Below are positions 1-6,635 of a stretch of DNA of 11,959 nucleotides, one piece after another. The stretch's first letter is position 1; every line of letters begins with the position of its first letter. Location: assembly GCA_910586715.1 (NCBI GenBank), contig CAJUJG010000028.1:1-11959 (forward strand), written 5' to 3'. Source of the DNA: an uncultured Lachnospiraceae bacterium. Its GTDB lineage: Bacteria > Bacillota > Clostridia > Lachnospirales > Lachnospiraceae. Under the pieces are notes generated by a model, which saw only the letters and a program-made list of their open reading frames with translations, had not been told where the DNA came from and searched no databases. Both the position numbers and the translations under genes were made by a program.

Positions 1-45
1 ACCACAAGAGATTGCCGGATCATTTCAAAATATGAACTTCAAAAC

Positions 46-135
46 TCAGGAGATTCCCTGCCCTAATCCCGTGTTTGCCCCAGTCACGAGCGCGGTTTTG
101 CCTTCAAGGGAAAACATATTTAAATTTGGTATCAT
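46..135 (-). pseudogene. N-terminal remnant of a KduD-like short-chain dehydrogenase
   Basis: Read on the minus strand from the ATG at 135, this gives 29 residues containing FSLEGKTALVTGANTGLGQG and then a TGA at 46-48. The TGxxxGxG pattern is the NAD(P)-binding glycine motif of classical short-chain dehydrogenases, and the FSLEGK...TGxNTGLGQG wording is typical of 2-deoxy-D-gluconate 3-dehydrogenase (KduD), an enzyme of pectin/glycosaminoglycan sugar breakdown. Full proteins are about 250 residues, so nearly everything is missing. The 45 bases beyond the stop do not continue the family in any of the three frames, which suggests a deletion junction rather than a single frameshift. A ribosome binding site (AAAGGA, 147-152) lies 11 bases upstream. 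A second in-frame ATG at 117 is possible but poorly spaced. The family call is fairly firm; the exact KduD identity is inference from the motif. Confidence 0.6.
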
Positions 136-186
136 AGCTGCTTCATTCCTTTCCGTGCTTATATTTATAAATAGCACCATATTTTT

Positions 187-215
187 ATTATAACGGTAAA
201 AACAGGATAAAACAA
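187..215 (-). promoter_or_regulatory. Sigma-A type promoter for the dehydrogenase remnant
   Basis: On the minus strand there is TTGTTT (210-215) and a perfect TATAAT (187-192) separated by 17 bases, the optimal spacing. Transcription would start near 180, giving a leader of about 45 bases before the ATG at 135. The promoter appears intact although the gene it serves is broken. Confidence 0.65.
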
Positions 216-246
216 GCGTATTTGGAGAAAAGAAATTTTTAGAGAC

Positions 247-274
247 TTGCTTTTATAGAAAAATCTGATATAAT
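247..274 (+). promoter_or_regulatory. Extended -10 promoter for the histidine kinase gene
   Basis: TTGCTT (247-252) and a perfect TATAAT (269-274) are 16 bases apart. A TG at 266-267 one base before the -10 box makes it an extended -10 element, which compensates for the short spacer. Start of transcription is expected near 281, about 75 bases before the kinase ATG. Confidence 0.65.
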
Positions 275-285
275 AAAATAGCATA

Positions 286-311
286 GTTTTCTGTTGATTT
301 CGACAGAAAAC
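286..311 (+). repeat. Inverted repeat / hairpin at the 5' end of the kinase mRNA
   Basis: GTTTTCTGT (286-294) is exactly complementary to ACAGAAAAC (303-311). Adding a T-G wobble and one more G-C pair makes an 11-pair stem closed by the four-base loop ATTT. It starts only about five bases after the predicted transcription start and is not followed by a T-run, so it is not a terminator. It may be an operator for a dimeric regulator or an mRNA-stabilising 5' hairpin; the sequence does not decide between these. Confidence 0.55.
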
Positions 312-355
312 GGATATAGCTTCAAGTAATTTTGATTCAAGGAGAAGAGATACAC

Positions 356-2917
356 ATGAACGTTCTAGATAATAAAGGAAGCCGTACGACACAATTTTTA
401 ATTGGAAGCTTTTTGATGCTTCTGATATTAAGTGTAGTGGCATTTTTCTGTTTGGGCTTATACATGAGCAGTGTGAGCAAAAGAAGTATTGATCAAGTGG
501 GCGACATGTATATGGCGGGTATCAGCGAGCAGATTTATTCGCATTTCAGTACCTTGATTGAATTGAAATTAGAGCAGATTGAGACAGCAGAGAAAGTGGT
601 TGTTTCAAACACGGATGATATAGAGGCGCTGTATGATGAGCTGATTTACAGAGTGAACGTGCGGGGATTTGATTATTTGGCGTTGTGTGACGACGACGGG
701 CGCATGGATATGCTCTATGGAGAACAGATAGAGCTTGCGGATCCTGTCCCCTTTTTTACGTCCTTGAAAAATAATGAGCGTAAGGTTGCAATCGGAAAGG
801 ACAAATCCGGCAGGGAAGTGGTTTTGTTTGGTATTAATGCGGATTACCCGATGCGAAATGGTGAGCTCAGTATGGCGATGCTCACGGCCGTTCCAGTGGA
901 TTATATCAGTTCAATGCTGGAAATGGAGGGGGAAAACAGTCTTATGTATACCCATATCATCAGAAATGACGGCACTTTTATTGTAAACACCGTGGGCAAT
1001 GGGTATACAAGCTATTTTGAAAGCTTGTATGCACGTTTTGGAGCAGACAGCAGGGAAGCTATTGATACATATGTGCAGGAAATTTCCGATGCCATGATGA
1101 AGGGGGAAGAATACGCTGCAATTTTAGAACTTGGTGGGAACAGACAGCAAATATATTGTGTCAAGCTGCCTTATTCGGAATGGAATTTGGTAACGGTACT
1201 GCCGTTTGGCGCGATAAACGAAGTGATTGAAGAAATGAACCAAAGCAGGACGATAGCAACCATGATGATTGGTGCGACAATCGGTATTGTAATACTGCTA
1301 ATTTTCTACTCTTATTATAAAATGACAAAGCAGCAGATAAAGGAATTAAATGAAGCACGTGTGGAAGCGTTGCAGGCGACAAAGGCAAAGAGCGAGTTTC
1401 TTTCCAATATGAGTCATGATATTCGTACGCCAATGAATGCAATTGTCGGAATGACGGCGATTGCGACGGCGCACATTGATGATAAGAAACAGGTTCAGAA
1501 CTGTCTTCGTAAGATTGCGCTGTCGGGCAAACACTTACTGGGACTGATTAATGATGTACTTGACATGTCCAAGATTGAGAGCGGAAAGATGACACTTACA
1601 GCGGAGCTGATTTCCCTGCAGGAAGTTGTTGAAGGGATTGTCAGCATTGCGCAGACACAAATCAAAGCAAAGGGACAGAATTTTAATGTACATATTGACA
1701 AGATTATTGCGGAGGATGTTTACTGTGACAGCGTGCGTCTGAACCAAGTACTGTTGAATCTGCTTTCTAACGCGATTAAGTATACGCAGGAGGGCGGTAC
1801 CATTCAGTTGTCAATGTATCAGGAGGACACACCTGAGGGAAAAGGAAGTGAATATGTTCGAACTCATGTTTTTGTAAAAGACAATGGCATCGGAATGACG
1901 GCAGAGTTTTTGGAGCATATTTTTGATTCTTATTCAAGGGCGGACAGCAAACGAGTGCAGAAGACACAGGGTACGGGACTTGGCATGACAATCACGAAAT
2001 ATATTGTTGATGCGATGGGCGGAATACTTACTGTGGAAAGCGAACCAGAAAAGGGAACAGAGTTCCACTTGATTTTGGATTTGGAGAAGGCGACGGAGCA
2101 GGAAATAAATATGTGTCTTCCCCCATGGAAAATGCTGGTGGTGGATGATGACGAGACACTGTGCCGTACGGCAGTGGATTCGCTGGAATCAATCGGTATA
2201 CAGGCGGACTGGACGCTTAGCGGAGAAAAAGCAATTGAGATGGTGGCAAGACATCATCAGATGCATGACGAATATCAGATTATCCTGTTGGATTGGAAGC
2301 TTCCGGATATGGATGGTATTACGGTCGCAAAGAGACTGCGAAAAATTATTGATGAAGGAATGCCGTTGATTTTGATTTCCGCGTACGACTGGAGTGAGTT
2401 TGAGGTGGAGGCAAGAGATGCCGGCATCAACGGATTCATTTCAAAGCCGCTGTTCAAATCAACTTTGTATCATGAGCTGAAGAAGTATATGGGCGTAGAT
2501 GATGCGATGAATAAAATTGACAAGGATGTCGATCTTTCAGGGCGTCATGTCTTGGTTGCGGAGGATAACGATTTAAACTGGGAGATTTTAAAGGAGCTTT
2601 TGACAGATGTTGGCATGGAACTGGAGTGGGCGGAAAACGGAAAAATCTGTTTGGAGAAATTCCAAGCGTCCGAGCCTGGGCAATATGATGTCATTCTTAT
2701 GGATATTCGGATGCCGATTATGAACGGATACGAAACAACGCAGGCAATTCGCGCGTTGGAGCGGTCTGATGCACAGGCGATACCGATTATCGCGATGACG
2801 GCAGATGCGTTTTCTGAAGATATACAGCAGTGTCTTGAGTGCGGTATGAACGCGCATACTGCGAAACCGATTAATTTGGATGAAGTGATTTCTTTGTTAA
2901 AAAAACATATCTTATAG
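356..2917 (+). CDS. Membrane-bound hybrid sensor histidine kinase with two receiver domains
   Basis: The product is an 853-residue signalling protein that should sense an extracellular cue and autophosphorylate. The order is: membrane helix about 13-38, extracytoplasmic Cache/PAS-like sensor about 40-290, second membrane helix about 298-320, a short helical linker with no evident HAMP domain, and a HisKA dimerisation domain with phospho-acceptor H354 in SHDIRTP. The HATPase domain follows, with N-box N472, G1 DNGIG 509-513 and G2 GTGLG 539-543. Receiver 1 has acidic pocket D597-D599, acceptor D646, S675 and K697; receiver 2 has E736/D737, acceptor D783, T815 and K837. All catalytic residues are present in every module. 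There is no HPt or DNA-binding domain, so its output partner must lie elsewhere. The ATG at 356 is chosen because AAGGAGA (339-345) sits 10 bases upstream; the longer frame from the TTG at 332 would include this site. The ligand cannot be told from sequence. Confidence 0.93.
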   Translation: MNVLDNKGSRTTQFLIGSFLMLLILSVVAFFCLGLYMSSVSKRSIDQVGDMYMAGISEQIYSHFSTLIELKLEQIETAEKVVVSNTDDIEALYDELIYRVNVRGFDYLALCDDDGRMDMLYGEQIELADPVPFFTSLKNNERKVAIGKDKSGREVVLFGINADYPMRNGELSMAMLTAVPVDYISSMLEMEGENSLMYTHIIRNDGTFIVNTVGNGYTSYFESLYARFGADSREAIDTYVQEISDAMMKGEEYAAILELGGNRQQIYCVKLPYSEWNLVTVLPFGAINEVIEEMNQSRTIATMMIGATIGIVILLIFYSYYKMTKQQIKELNEARVEALQATKAKSEFLSNMSHDIRTPMNAIVGMTAIATAHIDDKKQVQNCLRKIALSGKHLLGLINDVLDMSKIESGKMTLTAELISLQEVVEGIVSIAQTQIKAKGQNFNVHIDKIIAEDVYCDSVRLNQVLLNLLSNAIKYTQEGGTIQLSMYQEDTPEGKGSEYVRTHVFVKDNGIGMTAEFLEHIFDSYSRADSKRVQKTQGTGLGMTITKYIVDAMGGILTVESEPEKGTEFHLILDLEKATEQEINMCLPPWKMLVVDDDETLCRTAVDSLESIGIQADWTLSGEKAIEMVARHHQMHDEYQIILLDWKLPDMDGITVAKRLRKIIDEGMPLILISAYDWSEFEVEARDAGINGFISKPLFKSTLYHELKKYMGVDDAMNKIDKDVDLSGRHVLVAEDNDLNWEILKELLTDVGMELEWAENGKICLEKFQASEPGQYDVILMDIRMPIMNGYETTQAIRALERSDAQAIPIIAMTADAFSEDIQQCLECGMNAHTAKPINLDEVISLLKKHIL

Positions 2918-2941
2918 GAGTAGCGATGCATTAAGATAGGG

Positions 2942-2980
2942 GGGGACTATGGCTTTTATGTGAGTCATGGTCTCCTTTGT
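2942..2980 (+). terminator. Probable intrinsic terminator after the kinase gene
   Basis: GGGGACTATGGC (2942-2953) pairs with GTCATGGTCTCC (2964-2975) to form a 12-pair stem (three G-T wobbles) with a 10-base loop, starting 24 bases after the kinase stop. The following T-tract is short (TTTGT), so termination may be incomplete. A run of seven G (2939-2945) at the stem foot is notable. Confidence 0.5.
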
Positions 2981-3044
2981 AGATTGTATGGATTTTAAGG
3001 AGTGAAAGATTTTAAGTTTAAATAAAAAATAAGTATGGGGGCAA

Positions 3045-3911
3045 ATGATGAAAACAGCAGAATTATTTAAGAAAAAAACGGTATTATCCTATGAGGTTTT
3101 TCCGCCAAAAACGACGGACGATGCGCATACGATTTATGAGGCGCTTGACGGGTTACAGGGGCTTTGTCCCGATTTTATCAGTGTTACATATGGGGCGGGC
3201 GGCGGTACGAACTGCGCCAAAACGCTTGATATTGCAGCGGCTGTAAAAAACCAGTACAAAATTGAAAGTGTTGCGCATTTAAGGGGTTTGGATTTATCGC
3301 GTGACGAGGTGCTGCAGATTATTGGGGAGTTAAAGGAAAAGGGGATTGAAAATGTGCTTGCGTTGCGGGGCGACGCAGTACAGGATATGGTTCCGATGGG
3401 GGATTTTAAGCACGCGGACGAGTTGATTGCATTTCTTCGCGCACATAGCGATTTGAATATTCTTGCGGCGTGCTATCCGGAGGGGCATCCTGAGTGCGAG
3501 AGTCTTGCGCAGGATATTGCGTACTTGAAGCGCAAGGCGGACGCGGGCGCAAGTCAGTTGATTACACAGTTTTTCCTTGACAATGAGGATTTTTACGGCT
3601 TTCTTGAAAAGGTACGTGCGGCGGGGATTACACTTCCGATACAGGCGGGGATTATGCCTGTAACAAACAGGAAGTCGATTGAGCGCATGGTTAAGATGTG
3701 CGGGATTAAGCTTCCGAAAAAGTTTATGCGGATTATGGACCGTTATGAACACAGCCCTGCGGCTTTGCGCGACGCGGGGATTGCGTATGCGATTAATCAG
3801 GTGATTGATTTGCTGGCACATGATGTGGATGGGATTCATTTGTACATTATGAATAAGCCGTATACGGCAAAACGGATTTATGAGGCGGTGCAGAACATTA
3901 TTTCGGCATGA
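3045..3911 (+). CDS. metF: 5,10-methylenetetrahydrofolate reductase
   Basis: This FAD enzyme reduces 5,10-methylene-THF to 5-methyl-THF, the methyl donor for methionine synthesis and, in acetogens, for the Wood-Ljungdahl methyl branch. The 288-residue length matches the bacterial MetF barrel. Visible family motifs are SYEVFPPK (15-22, with catalytic-type Glu17), the VTYGAGGG segment (47-54), LALRGD (105-110, Asp110 for flavin/folate contact), YPEGHPE (144-150), the QLITQFFLDN segment (171-180) and HLYIMNKP near the C-terminus. Two adjacent ATG codons (3045 and 3048) can serve as start; GGGG at 3037-3041 is a weak ribosome binding site. No metH, or metV-like partner, is adjacent, so a role in methionine supply versus acetogenesis cannot be settled. 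No SAM riboswitch is evident in the 127-base leader. Confidence 0.95.
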   Translation: MMKTAELFKKKTVLSYEVFPPKTTDDAHTIYEALDGLQGLCPDFISVTYGAGGGTNCAKTLDIAAAVKNQYKIESVAHLRGLDLSRDEVLQIIGELKEKGIENVLALRGDAVQDMVPMGDFKHADELIAFLRAHSDLNILAACYPEGHPECESLAQDIAYLKRKADAGASQLITQFFLDNEDFYGFLEKVRAAGITLPIQAGIMPVTNRKSIERMVKMCGIKLPKKFMRIMDRYEHSPAALRDAGIAYAINQVIDLLAHDVDGIHLYIMNKPYTAKRIYEAVQNIISA

Positions 3912-4025
3912 TTGACATAAGACGCAAAGTGGTGGTTTTCGGTCATAATGCGGACTATGGTAAACGGATTATGTCGGAAAGGTTTACAAAAGAACGGTAT
4001 TTTGAAAGAAAGACTGCAAGGAATG

Positions 4026-4052
4026 ACAGTTAATATAAAAAAGAGAAACTGT
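4026..4052 (+). repeat. Small inverted repeat ahead of the VOC gene
   Basis: ACAGTT (4026-4031) and AACTGT (4047-4052) are perfect complements around a 15-base A-rich loop; flanking TGA/TCA allows a slightly longer bulged stem. No T-run follows, so a terminator is unlikely. It lies in the 184-base metF-VOC spacer, where I see no convincing promoter. Confidence 0.3.
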
Positions 4053-4095
4053 GTCAGGAAACGTAAAATAAGATAAAACATAGAGAGGAAAACGT

Positions 4096-4479
4096 ATGAA
4101 AATTGAACATATCGCAATGTATGTAAACGATTTGGAAGGAGCGCGGGATTTTTTTACGAAGTACTTTCAAGCGGTTTCCAATGAAGGGTATCATAATAAA
4201 ACGACAGATTTCCGTTCTTATTTTCTGACGTTTGAGGATGGGGCGAGGCTGGAAATCATGCAGAAACCGCAAATGCAGGATGCCGAGAAATCCGCTGCAC
4301 GCACAGGGTATATTCATATTGCATTCAGCGTCGGCAGTGCTAAACGGGTGGACGAGTTGACCAAAATGCTGGAAAACGACGGTTATGCGGTGATAAGCGG
4401 TCCCCGCACAACGGGCGATGGATATTATGAGAGCTGTGTCGTTGGGATTGAGGGAAATCAGATTGAGATAACGGTGTAA
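4096..4479 (+). CDS. VOC/glyoxalase-fold metalloprotein
   Basis: This 127-residue protein belongs to the vicinal oxygen chelate superfamily (glyoxalase I, extradiol dioxygenase and bleomycin-resistance fold). Two beta-alpha-beta-beta-beta modules are visible: KIEHIAMYVNDLEGARDFFTKYF at the N-terminus and the GYIHIAFSVGS start of the second half. The four positions that bind metal in glyoxalase I are all filled: H5, E53 (in LEIM), H74 and E124 (in IEITV). An isomerase or lyase acting on a small carbonyl or thioester substrate is therefore plausible, but the substrate cannot be named. AGAGAGG just before the ATG supports the start. It is convergent with the dus gene, with 55 bases between the stop codons. 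It could equally be a fosfomycin/bleomycin-type resistance relative, though nothing specific indicates that. Confidence 0.85.
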   Translation: MKIEHIAMYVNDLEGARDFFTKYFQAVSNEGYHNKTTDFRSYFLTFEDGARLEIMQKPQMQDAEKSAARTGYIHIAFSVGSAKRVDELTKMLENDGYAVISGPRTTGDGYYESCVVGIEGNQIEITV

Positions 4480-4534
4480 ATGTTTGATATTGAATTCCTC
4501 TGCCGAGACTGTAAAACGACGAGCGGGGAACGCC

Positions 4535-5497
4535 TTATACGGAAGTATCAGTGTGATGATTGGCGATTGAGCAGTCCCGAAACAGACTGTTTACCGCAAT
4601 TTTGTATTCGCTGTAATTGGACGCTTTTCGGATTTTTTTGAGGTGTTTCTCTGCGCCTTCAAAGCTTTCGATAAAATAGGTCCACAAGTCCTTCATTTTG
4701 AAAAGAGTAGGTGTTTCCCCCGACATTTGTGCCGCATAGCCTTCAAATACTTCATCGTGAAATGCCCTGAGCGTGTCTTTGGAACACAAATTAGCTGTTC
4801 CGTGTTCTGCTAACTGCGAAACCAGTGCAGGATTGCGCAGAATGCCGCGCCCGATCATTACGCAGTCCGTCTGCGGAACCGCGTCAAGCAGCGTTGAAAG
4901 GCTTTGCGGGGAAGTGACATCTCCGTTATAGCATAGTGGAATGCCGGGGAGTGCGGCGAGCGCAGATGCAAACGCTTTTTTATGCGGCGTCAGTTTATAA
5001 AATTCTTTTTGCAGGCGCGGGTGGATAATCAGCTCCGCAAGCGGGTATTTTTGATAAATGGAAAGTATGGTTTCCCACTCGTCAACCGACGCAATTCCGA
5101 TGCGGGTTTTAATGGAAATGCGCAGCGGTGACTGCGCGTAGATTTCATATAAAAAGCGGTCAAGTTCGTCGGGCACGCTCAAAAATCCCGCGCCGCGCTT
5201 TCTTGCCGTGACCGTGCCAGAAGGGCAGCCGAGGTTGAGATTGACGGTATCATAGCCGTATTCCGCGACTTTGCGTGCAATTTGCAGAAATTCTTCCACG
5301 CGGTTTGTCAAAATCTGCGGAACGACGCAAAGCCCCTGATTGTGTTCGGGGAGAATTTCGTTCAATTCGCGGCGATTCATTTTCTTGCTTGCGATAAACG
5401 GTGTGAAATATTTATCAATCCCGCCAAAATAACGGCTGTAGGCGTTTCTATAAATATATGTGGTAATCCCCTCCATCGGGGCAAGGTAAAATTTCAT
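4535..5497 (-). CDS. tRNA-dihydrouridine synthase family protein
   Basis: This FMN-dependent enzyme reduces specific uridines in tRNA loops to dihydrouridine. The 320-residue protein begins MKFYLAPMEGITT, the FMN phosphate-barrel start of the Dus family. The NLNLGCPSGTVTARKRGAGF segment carries catalytic Cys91. Further family residues are K130 (IKTRIG), H159 (IIHPR), the NGD turn at 191-193 and GRG at 216-218. The GCPSGTV wording differs from classical DusB and resembles the extra Dus paralogue found in Firmicutes, so which uridine it modifies is unknown. The ATG at 5497 is preferred because GGAGGAGA lies at 5501-5508; an upstream in-frame ATG at 5551 adds 18 residues that contain the ribosome binding site. 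It is divergent from the hydrolase gene at 5669. Confidence 0.92.
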   Translation of the reverse strand: MKFYLAPMEGITTYIYRNAYSRYFGGIDKYFTPFIASKKMNRRELNEILPEHNQGLCVVPQILTNRVEEFLQIARKVAEYGYDTVNLNLGCPSGTVTARKRGAGFLSVPDELDRFLYEIYAQSPLRISIKTRIGIASVDEWETILSIYQKYPLAELIIHPRLQKEFYKLTPHKKAFASALAALPGIPLCYNGDVTSPQSLSTLLDAVPQTDCVMIGRGILRNPALVSQLAEHGTANLCSKDTLRAFHDEVFEGYAAQMSGETPTLFKMKDLWTYFIESFEGAEKHLKKIRKASNYSEYKIAVNSLFRDCSIANHHTDTSV

Positions 5498-5575
5498 AAT
5501 TCTCCTCCATTTTGTATCATTCATAACGAGTTGTTTTGCAGGCGTACGCATTTATTGTATATGCCGCAAGAATGC

Positions 5576-5618
5576 ATGGATTTTATCCATAACAATGATG
5601 ATACAGAATCGTTATCAT
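5576..5618. promoter_or_regulatory. Tandem palindromes in the dus/hydrolase divergent region
   Basis: ATGGAT-TTT-ATCCAT (5576-5590) is a perfect 15-base palindrome. Eight bases on, ATGATA (5598-5603) and TATCAT (5613-5618) form a second perfect dyad with a 9-base centre. A third, overlapping dyad pairs ATAACAAT (5589-5596) with ATCGTTAT (5608-5615), with one mismatch. The cluster abuts the -10 box at 5619, a location typical of repressor operators. The GATA/TATC half-sites recall Fur-family boxes but are two bases closer than in the classical Fur site. The regulator is not identifiable from sequence alone. Confidence 0.45.
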
Positions 5619-5624
5619 TATAAT
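5595..5624 (+). promoter_or_regulatory. Candidate promoter for the alpha/beta hydrolase
   Basis: A perfect TATAAT (5619-5624) is preceded at 18 bases by ATGATG (5595-5600), which keeps only the TGA core of a -35 box. The weak -35 and the overlap with the palindromes suggest a regulated promoter. The stretch 5612-5626 also matches 10 of 14 defined positions of the PerR-type box TTATAATnATTATAA, though AT-rich DNA makes such matches common. Confidence 0.4.
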
Positions 5625-5668
5625 TTGTAACACATGTTCAAGTCAAGTTCAGAAACGGAGCATCGGGA

Positions 5669-6370
5669 ATGGAATATCGGAAAAAAATAAAAAAAGAGGC
5701 AGGCAACAAAAAAATCATGATTTATCCAGGCAAATCTTCGGACATGCCTGTGATATACCTGAACGCTGTTTCAGAAGAGGAAGGTGACAAGGTTTATCAT
5801 GTGCTGTCACAAAGCGAATGTCCGGATTTTACGCTTGTCATGATGAGCGGGCTGGATTGGAACCATGACATGGCGCCGTGGGACGCTGCGCCTGTATTTC
5901 CTAAAAATGGTGCGCCGTTTACGCAGGGCGCGGACGCATATTTAAAACAATTGACGACGCAAATCATTCCAAGCGTGGAATGCTGTATCCAAGGAAAAGC
6001 GGCATGGAGAGGGCTGGCGGGGTATTCCCTTGCCGGTCTGTTTGCCGTCTATGCTATGTATCATACATCCCTTTTTGAACGCATTGCAAGCATTTCCGGT
6101 TCGCTTTGGTTTCCCGGTTTTGCGGCGTATGCTGTTTCGAATGAGTTGGTAAAAAAGCCAAAACGCCTGTACTTTTCGCTTGGTGATGCGGAGAGTAAAA
6201 CCAAAAATCCGTATCTGAAAACAGTGCAAAGCCGTACGGAAGAGTTGGAGGCGTTTTATCGCAAGCAGGGCATTGAGACGACGTTTTGCAGGAATACGGG
6301 CGGACATTTTAAGGATACGGACCAGCGTATGGCGGCAGGGATTTTATGGCTGTTATCAAAACTGCCTTAA
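5669..6370 (+). CDS. Alpha/beta hydrolase, siderophore-esterase-like
   Basis: This 233-residue serine hydrolase is related to the esterase D / IroE-Fes-like group (predicted hydrolases of the alpha/beta superfamily). The nucleophile is S120 in GYSLAG. D173 or E174 in LGDAESK is the probable acid, and H213 in GGHFKD completes the triad. The GLDWNHDMAPW segment near residue 61 would supply the oxyanion region. There is no signal peptide, so it should act in the cytoplasm, for example on an imported ester such as a ferric siderophore, but substrates in this group vary and this is inference. GGAG (5657-5660) eight bases before the ATG supports the start. It stands alone, divergent from dus and followed by a 265-base spacer, with possible operators overlapping its promoter. 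No transporter or iron gene is adjacent. Confidence 0.85.
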   Translation: MEYRKKIKKEAGNKKIMIYPGKSSDMPVIYLNAVSEEEGDKVYHVLSQSECPDFTLVMMSGLDWNHDMAPWDAAPVFPKNGAPFTQGADAYLKQLTTQIIPSVECCIQGKAAWRGLAGYSLAGLFAVYAMYHTSLFERIASISGSLWFPGFAAYAVSNELVKKPKRLYFSLGDAESKTKNPYLKTVQSRTEELEAFYRKQGIETTFCRNTGGHFKDTDQRMAAGILWLLSKLP

Positions 6371-6396
6371 AAATTTAAATTCCGAAGGGCTGGGAG

Positions 6397-6417
6397 TTCA
6401 ATGTAAAAATCATTGAA
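6397..6417 (+). repeat. Short perfect hairpin after the hydrolase gene
   Basis: TTCAATG (6397-6403) and CATTGAA (6411-6417) form a seven-pair stem with the loop TAAAAAT, 26 bases after the hydrolase stop. The only nearby T-run (TTTTT, 6427-6431) begins ten bases further on, so a standard terminator is doubtful, although termination or mRNA 3'-end protection is possible. Confidence 0.35.
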
Positions 6418-6446
6418 AGACAGGTGTTTTTATGGTAAGGTAACTT

Positions 6447-6608
6447 ATGAGAGAATCGTGAGCCTATAGTCCTGTCACAGAGCTTGTCCGAAATTTTGAG
6501 AAAGTTCTGAATGCGACATTAGATCAGAAAGGGGTTATTGTTGCCTCGTTTTTGCATAATATTCATAACAGCGTAATTCCTGTCTTAAAATACAACGATG
6601 AACTTTAA
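6447..6608 (+). pseudogene. Possible short gene remnant with an in-frame stop
   Basis: AAGG (6437-6440), well spaced before the ATG at 6447, opens a frame that reads four codons, meets TGA at 6459-6461, and then stays open for 48 codons to the TAA at 6606-6608. The open stretch has a protein-like composition (it contains SPVTELVRNFEKVLNATL and VIVASFLHNIHNS) but no start codon of its own. I do not recognise the family. A 48-codon run without a stop is not rare by chance, so this is tentative. Reading the TGA as selenocysteine has no support, because no SECIS-like structure was recognised. Confidence 0.3.
6562..6591 (+). promoter_or_regulatory. Weak candidate promoter for the nfo operon
   Basis: TTCATA (6562-6567, four of six consensus bases) and TAAAAT (6586-6591, five of six) are 18 bases apart. 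Start of transcription would fall near 6598, 38 bases before nfo. It is the best candidate I found in the spacer, but AT-rich sequence makes it uncertain. Confidence 0.3.
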
Positions 6609-6635
6609 AGAAAAATAAAAAAGAAGGAGAAATAT

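Noticed and set aside
2997..3002. Strong AAGGAG upstream of metF
   Set aside because: It is more than 40 bases before the metF ATG, and no ATG, GTG or TTG lies at a proper distance after it, so it appears unused.
3330..3839. Long 169-codon minus-strand frame inside metF, and similar antisense frames in proA, miaB and the kinase
   Set aside because: These are mirror frames of strongly conserved genes, produced by codon bias, with no ribosome binding sites or recognisable domains.
3912..3949. Perfect TTGACA just after metF with CATAAT downstream
   Set aside because: The boxes are 26 bases apart, and no acceptable -10 lies at 16-18 bases.
3948..4076. A 42-codon frame in the metF-VOC spacer
   Set aside because: It has no ribosome binding site, a composition dominated by Lys and Arg from AT/AG-rich DNA, and no recognisable family.
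4480..4641. A 53-codon plus-strand frame after the VOC gene with CxxC pairs resembling a zinc ribbon
   Set aside because: Most of it is antisense to the conserved dus 3' end, it has no ribosome binding site, and its cysteines arise from the complementary codons.
4535..5551. Longer dus start at 5551
   Set aside because: The extra 18 residues are not part of the Dus fold and contain the strong GGAGGAGA site that clearly serves the ATG at 5497.
5627..5640. LexA/SOS-box-like TAACACATGTTC
   Set aside because: One half-site is imperfect, the flanking bases do not fit the Firmicute consensus, and the neighbouring esterase and dus genes are not SOS genes.
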